From contig NZ_CP068159.1 of assembly GCF_016728505.1 (NCBI RefSeq), forward strand, positions 1 through 64,000: DNA of 64,000 nucleotides. The letters run 5' to 3'. This stretch comes from Corynebacterium riegelii (GTDB taxonomy: Bacteria; Actinomycetota; Actinomycetes; Mycobacteriales; Mycobacteriaceae). Shown here one piece after another: positions 8,572 through 18,238 of the stretch (position 1 is the stretch's first letter; each line of letters begins with the position of its first letter). A program made the translations under genes and the position numbers. The notes under the pieces were generated by a model. That model was given only the letters and a program-made list of their open reading frames with translations. It made no database searches and was not told the origin of the DNA.

Positions 8572-9896
8572 TCGGAAAACTCCTCCCCCGCGCTCGCGGG
8601 AACACTAACTAAAACAGAACGGGTCTTGATGCGGCCTCGGCGGTCACGGCCGCCTTCCGCGGTGTACGTCAGGCCATCCATGCTTATCGACGACCCCGGC
8701 AACGGCACACGCCCCAACTCATAGGACAACAACCCGGCAACGGTATCGACGGAATCGAGCACCTCGTCGCCGTACGTGAGCTCGTAGTCCAGGTGGTCGG
8801 CGAGGTGGTCGATGAGGTCATCCAGCGGCAGGCGGGCCTGGACGCGCAGCAGACGGGTGTCCGAATCCATGTCGAGGTGCTCGATGGGGGCGGCCTCGTC
8901 TTCGTCGTACTCGTCGGTGATCTCGCCGACGATCTCCTCCAACAGGTCCTCCATGGTGAGCAGGCCAGCGACGCCACCGTACTCGTCCACAACAATCGCG
9001 ATGTGCGTATTTTGCTGCTGCATCTGCTTCAGCAACACGTCCAACGGCTTGGAGTCGGGGACGAACAGCGGCTCGCGCACCACGTTGGTGATGGCGGTTT
9101 CGCGGTCGATGGGGCGGCCGTCATCACCAAACATGTCCTTGAGGTAGGCAACGCCGACAATGTCATCGACGTCCTTGCCGATCACGGGCACGCGCGAGTG
9201 GCCGGAACGCACCATCAGGCGCGTGGCCTGGGCTGCCGTCTTGTCCTCCTCGATCCAGATCATCTCCGGGCGCGGCACCATCACCTGGCGGGCGTGGGTG
9301 GAGGCGAGGTCAAAAATATTCTGAATCATGCGGCCCTCGGTGGTTTCCACCACGCCCTGCTCCTGGGCAATATCCACCATCTCGCGCAGCTCCACCTCGG
9401 TGGAGTACGGGCCGTCGCGGAAATCCTCACCCGGGTGGAACACGTTGCCCAGTTTGATCAGCAACCCCGACAGCGGGCCGAGGATGGTGTGGAACGCCAC
9501 CAGCCACTGCGCGGCGCGCAAGCTGATGGAATACGGGTTGCGTTTGCCCGCCGTGCGCGCGAACACGCCGATGATGCCGAACTGCAGCAACGTCACAGCG
9601 GCCACCGCCGCGGTAATCGCCCACACATCGGAGGCGATCAGGTCCATGGCAAGCATCGCGGCAAACACCGCCGCCACCACATCCAACACGGTGCGAAGCA
9701 TCACCAGCGTATTAACGTGGCTTGCGCGGTTATCCACCACGCGCAGCAACGCGCCGGCGCCACGCACCTCGTCTTTGACCATGCCCTCAACGCGGGCGCG
9801 CGAAATCGGCGCCAGCGCCGACTCCACTGAACCAAGCAGGCCGGAGAGCAGCAGTGCGATCAGCGTCGTCACCGCATATGCAAGTGTGAGTGGCAC
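8568..9896 (-). CDS. CNNM/CorC-type transporter-associated CBS protein
   Basis: 442-residue membrane protein of the 'hemolysin C' family: N-terminal DUF21/CNNM domain with three to four hydrophobic segments (1-150), a CBS pair (about 200-325; VMVPRPEMIWIEEDKT, VDEYGGVAGLLTMEDLLEEI) and a C-terminal CorC_HlyC domain. Homologues take part in magnesium/cobalt efflux; 'hemolysin' is a historical name and no toxin role is implied. GTG 9896 abuts the ybeY stop, and its own stop overlaps the pdxY start. One interspersed word copy encodes SSISM near the C-terminus. Confidence 0.9.
   Translation of the reverse strand: MPLTLAYAVTTLIALLLSGLLGSVESALAPISRARVEGMVKDEVRGAGALLRVVDNRASHVNTLVMLRTVLDVVAAVFAAMLAMDLIASDVWAITAAVAAVTLLQFGIIGVFARTAGKRNPYSISLRAAQWLVAFHTILGPLSGLLIKLGNVFHPGEDFRDGPYSTEVELREMVDIAQEQGVVETTEGRMIQNIFDLASTHARQVMVPRPEMIWIEEDKTAAQATRLMVRSGHSRVPVIGKDVDDIVGVAYLKDMFGDDGRPIDRETAITNVVREPLFVPDSKPLDVLLKQMQQQNTHIAIVVDEYGGVAGLLTMEDLLEEIVGEITDEYDEDEAAPIEHLDMDSDTRLLRVQARLPLDDLIDHLADHLDYELTYGDEVLDSVDTVAGLLSYELGRVPLPGSSISMDGLTYTAEGGRDRRGRIKTRSVLVSVPASAGEEFSE
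8683..8692 (-). repeat. Interspersed word CGTCGATAAG, copy 3
   Basis: Context (minus strand) TCGTCGATAAGCATGG in the CBS protein gene, sense orientation, read as Ser-Ser-Ile-Ser-Met. Confidence 0.7.
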
Positions 9897-10481
9897 TTAA
9901 CGCTCCCCTGCCTGCTCGCCGGCCGCGCGCATGCGGCGATCCAGCTCCTCGCGGTCCGCCGCCGACGGAAACGCATGCTCACCCGACGGCTTGTCCTGGT
10001 AGGCCACGCCACGGGTGTGCAGCGAGTCGTACCAATCCGACAGGATCTCGTTTTGCAGGGCGAACATCTCGTGCTCGTCGTCCGGGGCAACGTGGTCGTA
10101 GCCAAGCAGGTGCAGCACCCCGTGGACGGTGAGCAGCGCAAGCTCATGCGCTAGGTCGTGGCCGGCCATGTCGGCTTGTTTGCGGTCGAAGGCGGGGCAC
10201 AAGATGATGTCTCCAAGCATGGCCGCACCAAACGGCGATGCGTCTGGGCGCCCACCGCCCGGCGTCAACTCATCCATGGGGAAACTCATCACGTCGGTGG
10301 GGCCTTCGAGGTCCATCCAGCGGACGTGGAGGTCGGCCATGGTCGCTTCGTCTACAAGCGTGATGGTCGCCTCGGTATCGGGGTGGACGTCCATCGCACG
10401 CAAAGCGAACGAGCAGACGTCCACCAGCATTTCCTCGTTGACGTCGGCTTCACCCGACTCGTTTAGCACCTCAATACTCAT
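9897..10481 (-). CDS. ybeY: Endoribonuclease YbeY / rRNA maturation factor
   Basis: Zinc metalloprotein of 194 residues required for 16S rRNA 3' maturation and ribosome quality control. The metal-binding signature [11 protein letters not shown] is present at about 123-133 with three histidines, preceded by the conserved [10 protein letters not shown]. The C-terminus is about 40 residues longer than E. coli YbeY, as in other actinobacteria. Its ATG overlaps the phoH stop by 4 nt and its stop abuts the CBS protein start, so the three are translationally linked. Confidence 0.95.
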   Translation of the reverse strand: MSIEVLNESGEADVNEEMLVDVCSFALRAMDVHPDTEATITLVDEATMADLHVRWMDLEGPTDVMSFPMDELTPGGGRPDASPFGAAMLGDIILCPAFDRKQADMAGHDLAHELALLTVHGVLHLLGYDHVAPDDEHEMFALQNEILSDWYDSLHTRGVAYQDKPSGEHAFPSAADREELDRRMRAAGEQAGER

Positions 10482-11500
10482 TGGCCTGCCTCCAGCTCAC
10501 GTTCGCGCTCAATTTCTCGCTGGCGCTTTTCGTAGCGCGCCGCGTTTTGCGCATCATGGCGGTCATAGGCCGCAACAATGCGCGAGATCAGGTGGTGGCG
10601 CACCACGTCTTCGGCGCGCAGCTCCATAAATTCAATGCCTTCAATGTCGCCCAGGATGCGACGCGCCACGCGCAAGCCAGAGACGGTGCCGCGCGGCAGG
10701 TCCACCTGGGATACGTCGCCAGTAACCACCATTTTCGAGCCGAACCCAAGGCGCGTCAGGAACATTTTCATCTGCGCGCCGGTGGTGTTTTGGGCCTCAT
10801 CCAGGATCACAAAGGCGTCTGACAGCGTGCGGCCTCGCATGTAGGCAAGCGGGGCGACTTCGATGATGCCTGCCTCAATCAGTTTCGGAATCATCTCCGG
10901 GTCCAGCATGTCGCGCAGCGCGTCATACAAGGGCCGCAGGTACGGGTCGATCTTGTCGCTGAGCGTGCCGGGCAAAAAGCCCAGCTTCTCGCCCGCTTCC
11001 ACGGCTGGGCGGGTCAGGATGATGCGTTTGACCTCTTTGTTCTGCAGCGCCTGCACGGCTTTCGCCACCGCCAGGTACGTCTTGCCGGAACCGGCCGGGC
11101 CGATGCCGAACGTGATCGTGTTCGCGTCAATCGCATCCACGTAACGACGCTGCCCCGCCGTCTTCGGACGAATCACCTTGCCCTTGCGCGCCACAATCTC
11201 CGCGCCCAGGATCTCGGCGACGGACTCCGGCGCCTCATTTTCCATGATCCGCACGGCGTGCACCACGGTATCGGCAGTCACGGGTACTCCGCGGCGCGCC
11301 ATCGACTCCAGCTCATCCAGCGCGCGCAGGGCGTGGCCGACACGGTGTGCCTCGCCGCGCAGCGTCACCGTCGTGCCGCGCGCGTGCACGTCCACGCCCA
11401 AATGTTGGCTGAGTACGCGGACGTTTTCATCGTTGACCCCAAGGACGGATTGCGCGTAGGCGGAATCCAGCTCGATTTTTCGGGTGAGCAGTTCTTCCAT
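10478..11500 (-). CDS. phoH: PhoH-like ATPase
   Basis: 340-residue PhoH family protein: cytoplasmic P-loop ATPase, often paired with ybeY and linked to RNA metabolism. Walker A GPAGSGKT lies at about 134-141, Walker B-like FVILDEAQN at about 230, and a KH-like N-terminal segment precedes them. The start ATG 11500 has no overlap with rsmE (13 bp gap). Confidence 0.94.
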   Translation of the reverse strand: MEELLTRKIELDSAYAQSVLGVNDENVRVLSQHLGVDVHARGTTVTLRGEAHRVGHALRALDELESMARRGVPVTADTVVHAVRIMENEAPESVAEILGAEIVARKGKVIRPKTAGQRRYVDAIDANTITFGIGPAGSGKTYLAVAKAVQALQNKEVKRIILTRPAVEAGEKLGFLPGTLSDKIDPYLRPLYDALRDMLDPEMIPKLIEAGIIEVAPLAYMRGRTLSDAFVILDEAQNTTGAQMKMFLTRLGFGSKMVVTGDVSQVDLPRGTVSGLRVARRILGDIEGIEFMELRAEDVVRHHLISRIVAAYDRHDAQNAARYEKRQREIERERELEAGQ

Positions 11501-11513
11501 AATGCGCTTCAGA

Positions 11514-12206
11514 CTACCAGCGCTTTGTCAAGGTTCCGATCGCACAGAGCCCCGCAAACGCCGCACTTGCCGTCCGAAGCACCTCGGGCCCTAGTTTCAC
11601 GGGCGTGCCGCCGATCAGCTCCAGCTCATCTGCCCCGATGCCGCCCTCGGGCCCGACAACCAGGTAGATGTCATCGGCAAGCTCCACATCCCTGATCGAC
11701 GTGGTCGCATCCTCATGCAGAATGAGCTTTTGCTTATCGACGCCACCCAGCCACCCCGACGACACCGGCGCAGCCACCTGCGGCACCCACGCCCGACGCG
11801 CCTGTTTGGCGCTGGCCAGGGCCTGGTTTTGCCACTTCTCCACCATCTTCGCCTGCTTGTTTTCCGGCCAGCGGGCGATCGTGCGGTGGCTGATCCACGG
11901 GATGATCGCATCCGCGCCCGCCTGCACAGCCAGGTCAACGGCCAGCTCGGAGCGCTCCGACTTCGGGATCGCCTGCACCACCGTCACCCGCGGCGACGGC
12001 GCTTCCACCACGTGTTGGGCAACCACGTCGCCGCGGAGTTCATTCTTGGCGGTGTGGGTGACGGTGACGGTGGTGGTCAGGCCGTTGCCGTCTGTAAGCA
12101 TGATCTGCTCCCCAACCGCAATGCGCTTCACGTGGGCGTGCTGGGCCTCCGGGCCAACGAGCACGCCCGCGCGCGGGTCATCACAGACGAAAAATGGCAG
12201 CGACAC
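11514..12206 (-). CDS. rsmE: 16S rRNA (uracil(1498)-N(3))-methyltransferase
   Basis: SPOUT-fold methyltransferase, 230 residues, using S-adenosylmethionine to methylate U1498 of 16S rRNA. The knot region is visible as VVGPEGGIGADELELI and VLRTASAAF near the C-terminus. GTG 12206 shares one base with the dnaJ TAG stop (TAGTG), so translation is coupled. Midway the sequence reads GGVDKQKLILHED, where GVDKQK is encoded exactly by a full copy of the interspersed word in a region that is variable between homologues. Confidence 0.93.
   Translation of the reverse strand: MSLPFFVCDDPRAGVLVGPEAQHAHVKRIAVGEQIMLTDGNGLTTTVTVTHTAKNELRGDVVAQHVVEAPSPRVTVVQAIPKSERSELAVDLAVQAGADAIIPWISHRTIARWPENKQAKMVEKWQNQALASAKQARRAWVPQVAAPVSSGWLGGVDKQKLILHEDATTSIRDVELADDIYLVVGPEGGIGADELELIGGTPVKLGPEVLRTASAAFAGLCAIGTLTKRW
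11733..11742 (-). repeat. Interspersed word CGTCGATAAG, copy 4 (full-length)
   Basis: Minus strand GGCGTCGATAAGCAAAAGC (11746-11726 region) in rsmE, sense orientation, read Gly-Val-Asp-Lys-Gln-Lys. Confidence 0.8.
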
Positions 12207-13342
12207 TAGCGGCGGAACCTATCACGCATCCGGCCGAAGAACCCCTCATGGGCGGTGTCGGACTCGGTGTGGACTTCGGCACTGTCACTGCGAGCGTCCC
12301 GCAGCTTGGTCAACGCCTCACGCTCCGCGGACGACAAGTCCGTAGGCACGACGACCTGCACGTGCGCGACCAGGTCACCGAAGCGGTCGGTGCGAAGCAG
12401 CGGCATGCCCTCACCATCCAGGCGCACAGTCTCGCCCGGCTGTGTGCCCGCAGGCACCTCGATGACAGTCTGGCCGCCAGCCAGGTTGTCCACCGTGATC
12501 TCCGTGCCAAGCGCCGCATCCACCATGGGCACGTTGAGCTGCAGCAGCAGATCGTTGCCGTCGCGAACAAAGTACGGGTGCGGCTCCGTGTGCACCTCTA
12601 CATACAGATCACCTGCGGGCCCGCCGCCGTGGCCGACCTCACCCTGGCTTGCCATGCGGATACGCATGCCGTTAGCAATGCCCGCCGGGATGTTCACCGT
12701 CAGATCACGGGTTGCGCGCACGCGGCCATCGCCGGCGCACTGGCCGCACGGGTCCTTGATAATCTCGCCGTAGCCGCGGCACTTCGGGCAATCACGCGTA
12801 GTCATCACATTGCCCAGGAAGGACTGCTGCATCTCTTGCACTGCGCCCATGCCATGGCAGTGATCACACATCACCGGCTTCGACTGGGATTCCGAGCCCG
12901 TACCGTGGCACTTCTCGCACACCACGGCTGTATCCACGCTGACCTCCTGCTTCACACCCGTGTAGGCCTCCTGCAAGGTGATGGAGGTCCGCAGCAACGC
13001 ATCTGCGCCCGGCTGCACACGCGAACGCGGCTGGCGCGCCCCACCGGCGCCGCCGCCGAAAAACGCCTCAAAAATATCGCCCAGGCCGCCACCGAAGCCG
13101 GCGCCGCCGCCCATGCCGCCGCCTGCTTCCATCGGATCCCCACCACGATCCACAATGGAGCGCTTCTGCGGATCCAGCAGCACCTCTTGCGCAAGCGAGA
13201 TCTCCGCAAACTTCTCCTGCGCCTCATCCGACGGATTCACATCCGGGTGGTACTTACGCGCAAGTTTGCGATACGCCTTTTTAATTTCCTGTTCGGTGGC
13301 TTCCCGGTCCACGCCGAGGATGCCGTAGTAATCCCGAGCCAA
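12206..13342 (-). CDS. dnaJ: Chaperone protein DnaJ (DnaJ2)
   Basis: 378-residue type I Hsp40: J domain with the HPD tripeptide (YHPDVNP), glycine-rich linker, four CxxCxGxG zinc repeats ([32 protein letters not shown]) and C-terminal substrate-binding domains. It stimulates DnaK ATPase. The start is TTG 13342 with an AAAGGA ribosome site; it is the only start that preserves the conserved DYYGILGV N-terminus. Directly downstream of hrcA, which marks it as DnaJ2 in the actinobacterial arrangement. Confidence 0.96.
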   Translation of the reverse strand: MARDYYGILGVDREATEQEIKKAYRKLARKYHPDVNPSDEAQEKFAEISLAQEVLLDPQKRSIVDRGGDPMEAGGGMGGGAGFGGGLGDIFEAFFGGGAGGARQPRSRVQPGADALLRTSITLQEAYTGVKQEVSVDTAVVCEKCHGTGSESQSKPVMCDHCHGMGAVQEMQQSFLGNVMTTRDCPKCRGYGEIIKDPCGQCAGDGRVRATRDLTVNIPAGIANGMRIRMASQGEVGHGGGPAGDLYVEVHTEPHPYFVRDGNDLLLQLNVPMVDAALGTEITVDNLAGGQTVIEVPAGTQPGETVRLDGEGMPLLRTDRFGDLVAHVQVVVPTDLSSAEREALTKLRDARSDSAEVHTESDTAHEGFFGRMRDRFRR

Positions 13343-13353
13343 AACGTTCCTTT

Positions 13354-14370
13354 CTATTCGCCGCGCAGGATGCGGCTGATATAGCTGGCCACCGTTGCAA
13401 CCTTCTGAATGGTACCGGGGTAGTCCATGTGCGTGGGACCGACAACCCCTAAACCACCAAGTGCCTCATGGCCAGCCCCATATGCAGTTGTAACAACACT
13501 GGCGCGGGATAATTCCACGTCCTCGTTCTCGCGCCCGATGCGCACAGACACGTGCTCCAGCTCCTGAGCGCTCGCCAACAGCTTCAGCACCACCACCTGC
13601 TCCTCCAAGGCGGCGATCACGCTGCGCAGATCCCCCGGCCCGTGCAGGGTGAGGTTGCCGGCGCCAGCGATCAGCAGGCGGTCCGGCGTGGTGTCTACCA
13701 GCGTGTCTATGAGCACCTCGGTAGCCCGGCGCGCCGCCGGCTGCAGGTGCATCGGCGCCGCGTTTGGCAGATCGGCGATGGCGTCGGCGGCTTCGCACAG
13801 GGTTTTGCCCACGAGCACGGTGTTGAGGTGTTCGCGCAGCAACCGCACCGCGTCATCATCAATCGGGTGTTCCAGCTCCACGTTGCGCTGGTCCACACGT
13901 CCCGTGTCCGTGATCAGCACAAGCAGAAGCCGCATCGGCGCAAGCGCCACCACCTCGCAGTGCTTCACGCGTGAGACCGTCAGCGTGGGCAGCTGCACCA
14001 CGGCCGCCTGGTTGGTCAGTTGCGCAAGCAGCGTCACGGAGCGGCGCAGGACGTCTTCTAAGTCCACACCGCCATCAAGAAACTGCATAATCGCGTGCCG
14101 CTCGGCGACGGACAGCGGCTTGACGTCGTGCAACGCGTCTACAAACGCCCGGTAGCCCGCCTCCGTGGGGATCCGCCCAGACGACGCGTGTGTTTGCTCG
14201 ATGAAGCCCTGGGATTCCAGCACACTCATGTCGTTGCGGATCGTCGCCGAGCTCACCCCCAGCCCGTGGCGCTCTACAAGCGCCTTCGACCCCACAGGTT
14301 CCTGGCTGGCGATGTAATCAGCGACGATTGCCCGCAGCACCGCCCGCCGTCTCACATCCGCCGCACTCAT
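13354..14370 (-). CDS. hrcA: Heat-inducible transcription repressor HrcA
   Basis: 338-residue HrcA with N-terminal winged helix ([21 protein letters not shown], about 33-53) and a GAF-like dimerisation region. HrcA represses chaperone genes at CIRCE operators and is activated by GroEL. I do not see a CIRCE element upstream of this gene. ATG 14370 is preceded by a leaderless-type -10 box lying on the hemW stop codon, so hrcA-dnaJ may be transcribed separately from hemW as well as by read-through. Confidence 0.95.
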   Translation of the reverse strand: MSAADVRRRAVLRAIVADYIASQEPVGSKALVERHGLGVSSATIRNDMSVLESQGFIEQTHASSGRIPTEAGYRAFVDALHDVKPLSVAERHAIMQFLDGGVDLEDVLRRSVTLLAQLTNQAAVVQLPTLTVSRVKHCEVVALAPMRLLLVLITDTGRVDQRNVELEHPIDDDAVRLLREHLNTVLVGKTLCEAADAIADLPNAAPMHLQPAARRATEVLIDTLVDTTPDRLLIAGAGNLTLHGPGDLRSVIAALEEQVVVLKLLASAQELEHVSVRIGRENEDVELSRASVVTTAYGAGHEALGGLGVVGPTHMDYPGTIQKVATVASYISRILRGE

Positions 14371-14384
14371 AGCCGTCGATGTTA
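14371..14384 (-). promoter_or_regulatory. Leaderless promoter of hrcA
   Basis: Minus strand TAACAT (14384-14379) is followed by 8 nt and the ATG at 14370. The -10 box overlaps the hemW stop codon. Confidence 0.45.
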
Positions 14385-15497
14385 CTCGTGGGCGAGGAGG
14401 TCTGTCACGATGCCGTCCACAAGCAGCCTGCCCTTGTCCGTGACCGCAATGCGCTCGCCCACGGTGAGCAGCCCGAGCTTTTCATGCTTATCGACGCCCA
14501 CGTCAACCAACCCAGCGTCAATCCCCTCCTTCAGGCGCAACCCCAACATGACGGCCTCAAAACGGCGGATCTCTTCGGTGAGCTGTTCTTCTTCAGCAAT
14601 CGGCAGCTGGCCTGCGGCGAGGATGTCGGCGTAGCGCTCGGGCCGCTTCACGTTATAAAAGCGGCGCGGGTAGATCGTGGAATGCGCGCCCGGGCCCGCA
14701 CCCCACCACGCGCCGCCGCGCCAATAGAGCAGGTTGTGGCGGCACTGGCCGCCCGGCTTGGCCCAGTTGGAGACCTCGTACCAGTCAAACCCCTGGGCTT
14801 CGAGGGTCTCGGCGATCATCTCGTATCTGCGCGCGTAGACATCCTCCTGCGGCTCCGGCAGCTCGCCGCGGCGGACTTTGCGATGCATCGCCGTACCATC
14901 CTCCACAATCAGGGAGTAGGCGCTGACGTGATCCACCGGCGTTTCCAAAATGGCGTCGAGGGTTGCGCGCACATCGTCGTCCGTCTCCGTCGGGGTGCCG
15001 TAGATCATGTCCAGGTTGATGTGCTGGAAGCCTGCGTTGTGGGCCTCTTTGGCAGCCGCGACCGCGCGCCCCGGCGTGTGACGACGATCCAGCACCTTCA
15101 GCACCGGCGTGGACGCCGACTGCATCCCCAACGACACGCGCGTAAAACCATGACCCAGCAGCCCCTCGAAGTACTGCGGGCTCGTGGACTCTGGGTTGGA
15201 CTCCGTGGTGATCTCCGCGCCTTCGCTAATGCCAAAGGTATTACGGACTGCATTGAGGATACGACCCAAGCCATCCGCGCCAAGGACACTCGGCGTGCCA
15301 CCGCCAATAAACACCGTGTCCGCGGATCGCTGCACCTGCGCCGCCGCTAACTCCAGCTCACGCTCCAACGCATCCAAATACGTTGCGTGCGAAGTCTCCA
15401 CCTCGCTCGGGGTATACGTATTGAAATCGCAATACCCGCAACGACTCTCACAAAACGGGACATGCACATACACGCCAAAAGCATCCATGCGAGACAT
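14382..15497 (-). CDS. hemW: Radical SAM heme chaperone HemW
   Basis: 371-residue member of the HemN/HemW family. The radical-SAM cluster motif is CESRCGYC (Cys-x3-Cys-x2-Cys) at about 16-23. HemW delivers heme to target proteins and is not the coproporphyrinogen oxidase, although it is often mis-annotated so. I chose ATG 15497 ([16 protein letters not shown]), with ATG 15488 as alternative; the longer upstream frame is not conserved. A word copy encodes VGVDKHEK. Confidence 0.92.
   Translation of the reverse strand: MSRMDAFGVYVHVPFCESRCGYCDFNTYTPSEVETSHATYLDALERELELAAAQVQRSADTVFIGGGTPSVLGADGLGRILNAVRNTFGISEGAEITTESNPESTSPQYFEGLLGHGFTRVSLGMQSASTPVLKVLDRRHTPGRAVAAAKEAHNAGFQHINLDMIYGTPTETDDDVRATLDAILETPVDHVSAYSLIVEDGTAMHRKVRRGELPEPQEDVYARRYEMIAETLEAQGFDWYEVSNWAKPGGQCRHNLLYWRGGAWWGAGPGAHSTIYPRRFYNVKRPERYADILAAGQLPIAEEEQLTEEIRRFEAVMLGLRLKEGIDAGLVDVGVDKHEKLGLLTVGERIAVTDKGRLLVDGIVTDLLAHE
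14487..14496 (-). repeat. Interspersed word CGTCGATAAG, copy 5
   Basis: Minus strand GGGCGTCGATAAGCATGAAA in hemW, sense orientation, read Gly-Val-Asp-Lys-His-Glu. Confidence 0.7.
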
Positions 15498-15620
15498 TCT
15501 GCTACCTAACCCCGAAACACACACAAAACGCCCCGGCGGCGAAGCGCACGGATCCGCCAATCCATGCCTTCACGCGCCAGGGCATGAGGCGTAAGCGTAC
15601 CTGAAGTACCCGATCAATCC

Positions 15621-16289
15621 TTAAGCGCCGCGTCGGCGGCGTTTGGCGGCGACGCGGGCCACGATAGCGTCGATACGCGCGCGCTCCTCCAAAAACTCCG
15701 GCGGATTCGTCCCCCGCATCGTCCGAGCAAACGCCGGATGATCCTCAAACACGGTCTCAATCCAGCCGTCCACGGCCGCCTCCACCAGCGCACCAGCACG
15801 CGCATACAGATGCGGCAAGCTCACCGCACCCAACTCACGCGCCACCATGTCCGTCTGCTCAAGCACAAACGCCACAACCTCTTCAAGGTGCTGCACCACC
15901 AAATCAGTGCGACCCGTCAAGGCGTCCTGCATCATCTGCACCGAATACGGCACCTCGAGTGGGAAGAGGTCGTCCAGGCCCGCAGCGTCGAGAAGCTCAG
16001 GCTCCGGGATCCGCTCCTCCGGCTCCGCACTGGCAGACAGGTGCCCGGCGCGCATCCCGGACGTCAGCGCCTGGCGCAGCCCGATCAGCTCGCCGACGAT
16101 ACGGCGGGCGTCCTGGCGGGCATCGTCCACAATCTCGCAGAACTCCGCCAGGCAGTCATCTGCTAGCTCACCGTCATAGTCAGCGATGGCCTCGGCGATG
16201 TGCTCAGCGTACTCAGCAACCTCATCGCCAATGTTGTAAATCTCCTGAGTCAACTCACGATGGCGCAGCACAGCGGCCGATTTGTGCAT
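15621..16289 (-). CDS. Conserved hypothetical protein (helical)
   Basis: 222-residue protein of unknown function, rich in alanine, glutamate and leucine and predicted to be largely alpha-helical, with a very basic C-terminus (AAKRRRRGA). No signal peptide, membrane segment or catalytic motif is visible. The ATG at 16289 (MHKSAAVLRHREL) follows a GGGAGG ribosome site with 6-nt spacing, so it is preferred over a TTG 21 bases upstream. It sits alone between hemW and the acyl-CoA ligase on the same strand. Confidence 0.75.
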   Translation of the reverse strand: MHKSAAVLRHRELTQEIYNIGDEVAEYAEHIAEAIADYDGELADDCLAEFCEIVDDARQDARRIVGELIGLRQALTSGMRAGHLSASAEPEERIPEPELLDAAGLDDLFPLEVPYSVQMMQDALTGRTDLVVQHLEEVVAFVLEQTDMVARELGAVSLPHLYARAGALVEAAVDGWIETVFEDHPAFARTMRGTNPPEFLEERARIDAIVARVAAKRRRRGA

Positions 16290-16374
16290 CGCAAGCCTCC
16301 CAGGAAACAAACACGTGACAGTAACAGTCAGCGATGCTATTCCACTTCACGCGCCGCCGCGTTAAGGCGCGCCG

Positions 16375-18195
16375 CTAACGCTGATACAGCTTGTCAATAT
16401 CCTCCTGGAAACGCTGGAACACCACGTTGCGCTTCACCTTCATCGTCGGCGTCATCTCATCATTTTGCTCCGAGAGGTCACGATCCAGGATGCGGAACTT
16501 CTTCACCGCCTCAGCCCGCGACACCGTCGCATTGGCCATGTTGATCGCATCCTGCACCTCAGCACGCAACGCCGGGTCCTGCGCCAAATCCGACAACTTC
16601 CGGTTCGCCGGAATGTTGCGGTTAGCCTTCCAGCGCTTCAGCTCTTCCTCATCCAGGGTGACAAGGACGCCGATGAACGGCTTGCCGTCGCCCACCAGCA
16701 GTGCGTTGGAAATCAGCGGGTGCTGGCGGATGATCTCCTCCAGCGGCGCCGGGGAGACGTTCTTGCCGCCGGCGGTAACAATCAGGTCTTTCTTGCGGCC
16801 CGTGATGGAGACAAACCCGTCCTCATCAACCTCACCCAGATCCCCAGTGTTGAACCAGCCGTCCGTAATCGCCTCTTCGGTGGCCTCCGGGTTCTGCCAG
16901 TAGTAGGAGAACACGCCGGGGCCCTGGAACTCGATCTCACCGTCATCATTGATACGCACCGAATATCCATTGACCGGGCGGCCCACGGTGCCGATCTTGT
17001 TCGCGTCCGCGTTGTTCACGCAGCACGCCGCGCACGTCTCGGTCAGCCCGTAGCCCTCATAAATAGGCACGCCCATGCCGCGGAAGAAGTGCGACAGATC
17101 CGCGCTCATCGCCGAACCACCCGTAATGGCGTACCAGACCGAGCCACCCATGGCTTCCTTGATCTTGCCGTACACCAGCTTCTCGTACACCTTGGCCTTG
17201 GCCTTTTGCATTCGCGACGGCCCCTCCGGCGTATCCAACGCCTTCGAGTATTCAATCGCCGCCTTCTCCGCCTCTAGGAAGATGCGCTTGCCCACCGCCG
17301 AGCCGTCGGCGGCCTTGTGGTAGGCGCCCTCGCGCACCTTCTCAAACACGCGCGGCACACCCACCACCAGGTTCGGGCGCACGCGCTGCAGCTCCACCGT
17401 CAACGTGGAGGTGTCAGACCAGTGCGTCTGCGTCGCCCCCGAAATCGTCCACGCCGTAGACACCGCACGCGCCAACACGTGCGCCAGCGGCAAGAACGTC
17501 ACCATGCGCTGGCCAGGGTACGACACCTTGCCAATCTCATTTTCCAGAAGCGCCCAGCACTGGTGCGCCCAGTTGCCGTGCGTAATGGCCACACCTTTCG
17601 GGCGTCCCGTGGTGCCCGAGGTGTACACGATGGACGCCAGGTCGTCGTGGGTGAGGGCTTGCCAGCGCGCGTCTACAAGCGAGGAGTCCACCGTGCGGCC
17701 CTCAAACTTGATGGTCTCCACACCTGCGGAGTTGAACTCATACAAACGCTCCAACTTGGAGTCCTTGTACACACCATCCGGCAAAAACGGGGTCATCAGC
17801 TCGGTGTGATCACGCGTCTCACAAAACGCGATCCGCGCCCCCGAGTTCTCCAAAATCCACTGAATCTGCGGCGTGGAACTCGTCGGGTAAATCGGCACAG
17901 ACGCAGCACCCGCCGCCCAAATCGCAAAATCCAACAGCGCCCACTCGTAGCGCGTCGACGACAAGATAGCCACACGATCCCCCGGCTCAATACCAGCCGC
18001 GATCAGGCCCTTCGCCACGTCATAGACCTCTTCCCAGAAGTCCGCGGCGGTCACCGACACCCACTCATAATTACGAGGACGGGAAAACAGCACCAAATGC
18101 GGCTGCTCCGTGCACATCGTTGCCAGACGGCGGATGCACGTTTCCTTCTCGTCCAGGTGGAATCCAAGCTCTGTTGTGTACGTGTTCGACGGCAT
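16375..18195 (-). CDS. fadD: Long-chain fatty acid--CoA ligase (FadD15-like)
   Basis: 606-residue AMP-forming acyl-CoA synthetase, activating fatty acids to acyl-CoA via acyl-adenylate. The phosphate-binding loop YTSGTTGRPKG is at about 185-195; YEGYGLTETCAACC and DLIVTAGGKNVSPAPLEE are the later adenylation motifs. The length and order match the FadD15 subgroup of actinobacteria. ATG 18195 lies 7 nt after a -10 box, supporting it over a GTG 9 bases upstream. Divergent from malQ with only 43 bp between starts. Confidence 0.93.
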   Translation of the reverse strand: MPSNTYTTELGFHLDEKETCIRRLATMCTEQPHLVLFSRPRNYEWVSVTAADFWEEVYDVAKGLIAAGIEPGDRVAILSSTRYEWALLDFAIWAAGAASVPIYPTSSTPQIQWILENSGARIAFCETRDHTELMTPFLPDGVYKDSKLERLYEFNSAGVETIKFEGRTVDSSLVDARWQALTHDDLASIVYTSGTTGRPKGVAITHGNWAHQCWALLENEIGKVSYPGQRMVTFLPLAHVLARAVSTAWTISGATQTHWSDTSTLTVELQRVRPNLVVGVPRVFEKVREGAYHKAADGSAVGKRIFLEAEKAAIEYSKALDTPEGPSRMQKAKAKVYEKLVYGKIKEAMGGSVWYAITGGSAMSADLSHFFRGMGVPIYEGYGLTETCAACCVNNADANKIGTVGRPVNGYSVRINDDGEIEFQGPGVFSYYWQNPEATEEAITDGWFNTGDLGEVDEDGFVSITGRKKDLIVTAGGKNVSPAPLEEIIRQHPLISNALLVGDGKPFIGVLVTLDEEELKRWKANRNIPANRKLSDLAQDPALRAEVQDAINMANATVSRAEAVKKFRILDRDLSEQNDEMTPTMKVKRNVVFQRFQEDIDKLYQR

Positions 18196-18208
18196 GGGGG
18201 CCACTTTA
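18196..18208 (-). promoter_or_regulatory. Leaderless promoter of fadD
   Basis: Minus strand TAAAGT (18208-18203) is followed by 7 nt and the ATG at 18195. The malQ start is only 43 bp away on the other strand, so the two promoters must overlap. Confidence 0.5.
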
Positions 18209-18238
18209 GCGTGTGCTGTGGCAGAATTACTGTTTGTG

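Noticed and set aside
8568..9896. 'Hemolysin' as a virulence factor
   Set aside because: The CNNM/CBS/CorC architecture indicates an ion-transport-related membrane protein; the hemolysin name is historical.
15498..15620. CATGCC/GGCATG inverted repeat near 15563-15586 as a terminator or operator
   Set aside because: Only six base pairs, a 12-nt loop and no T-tract; too weak to call.
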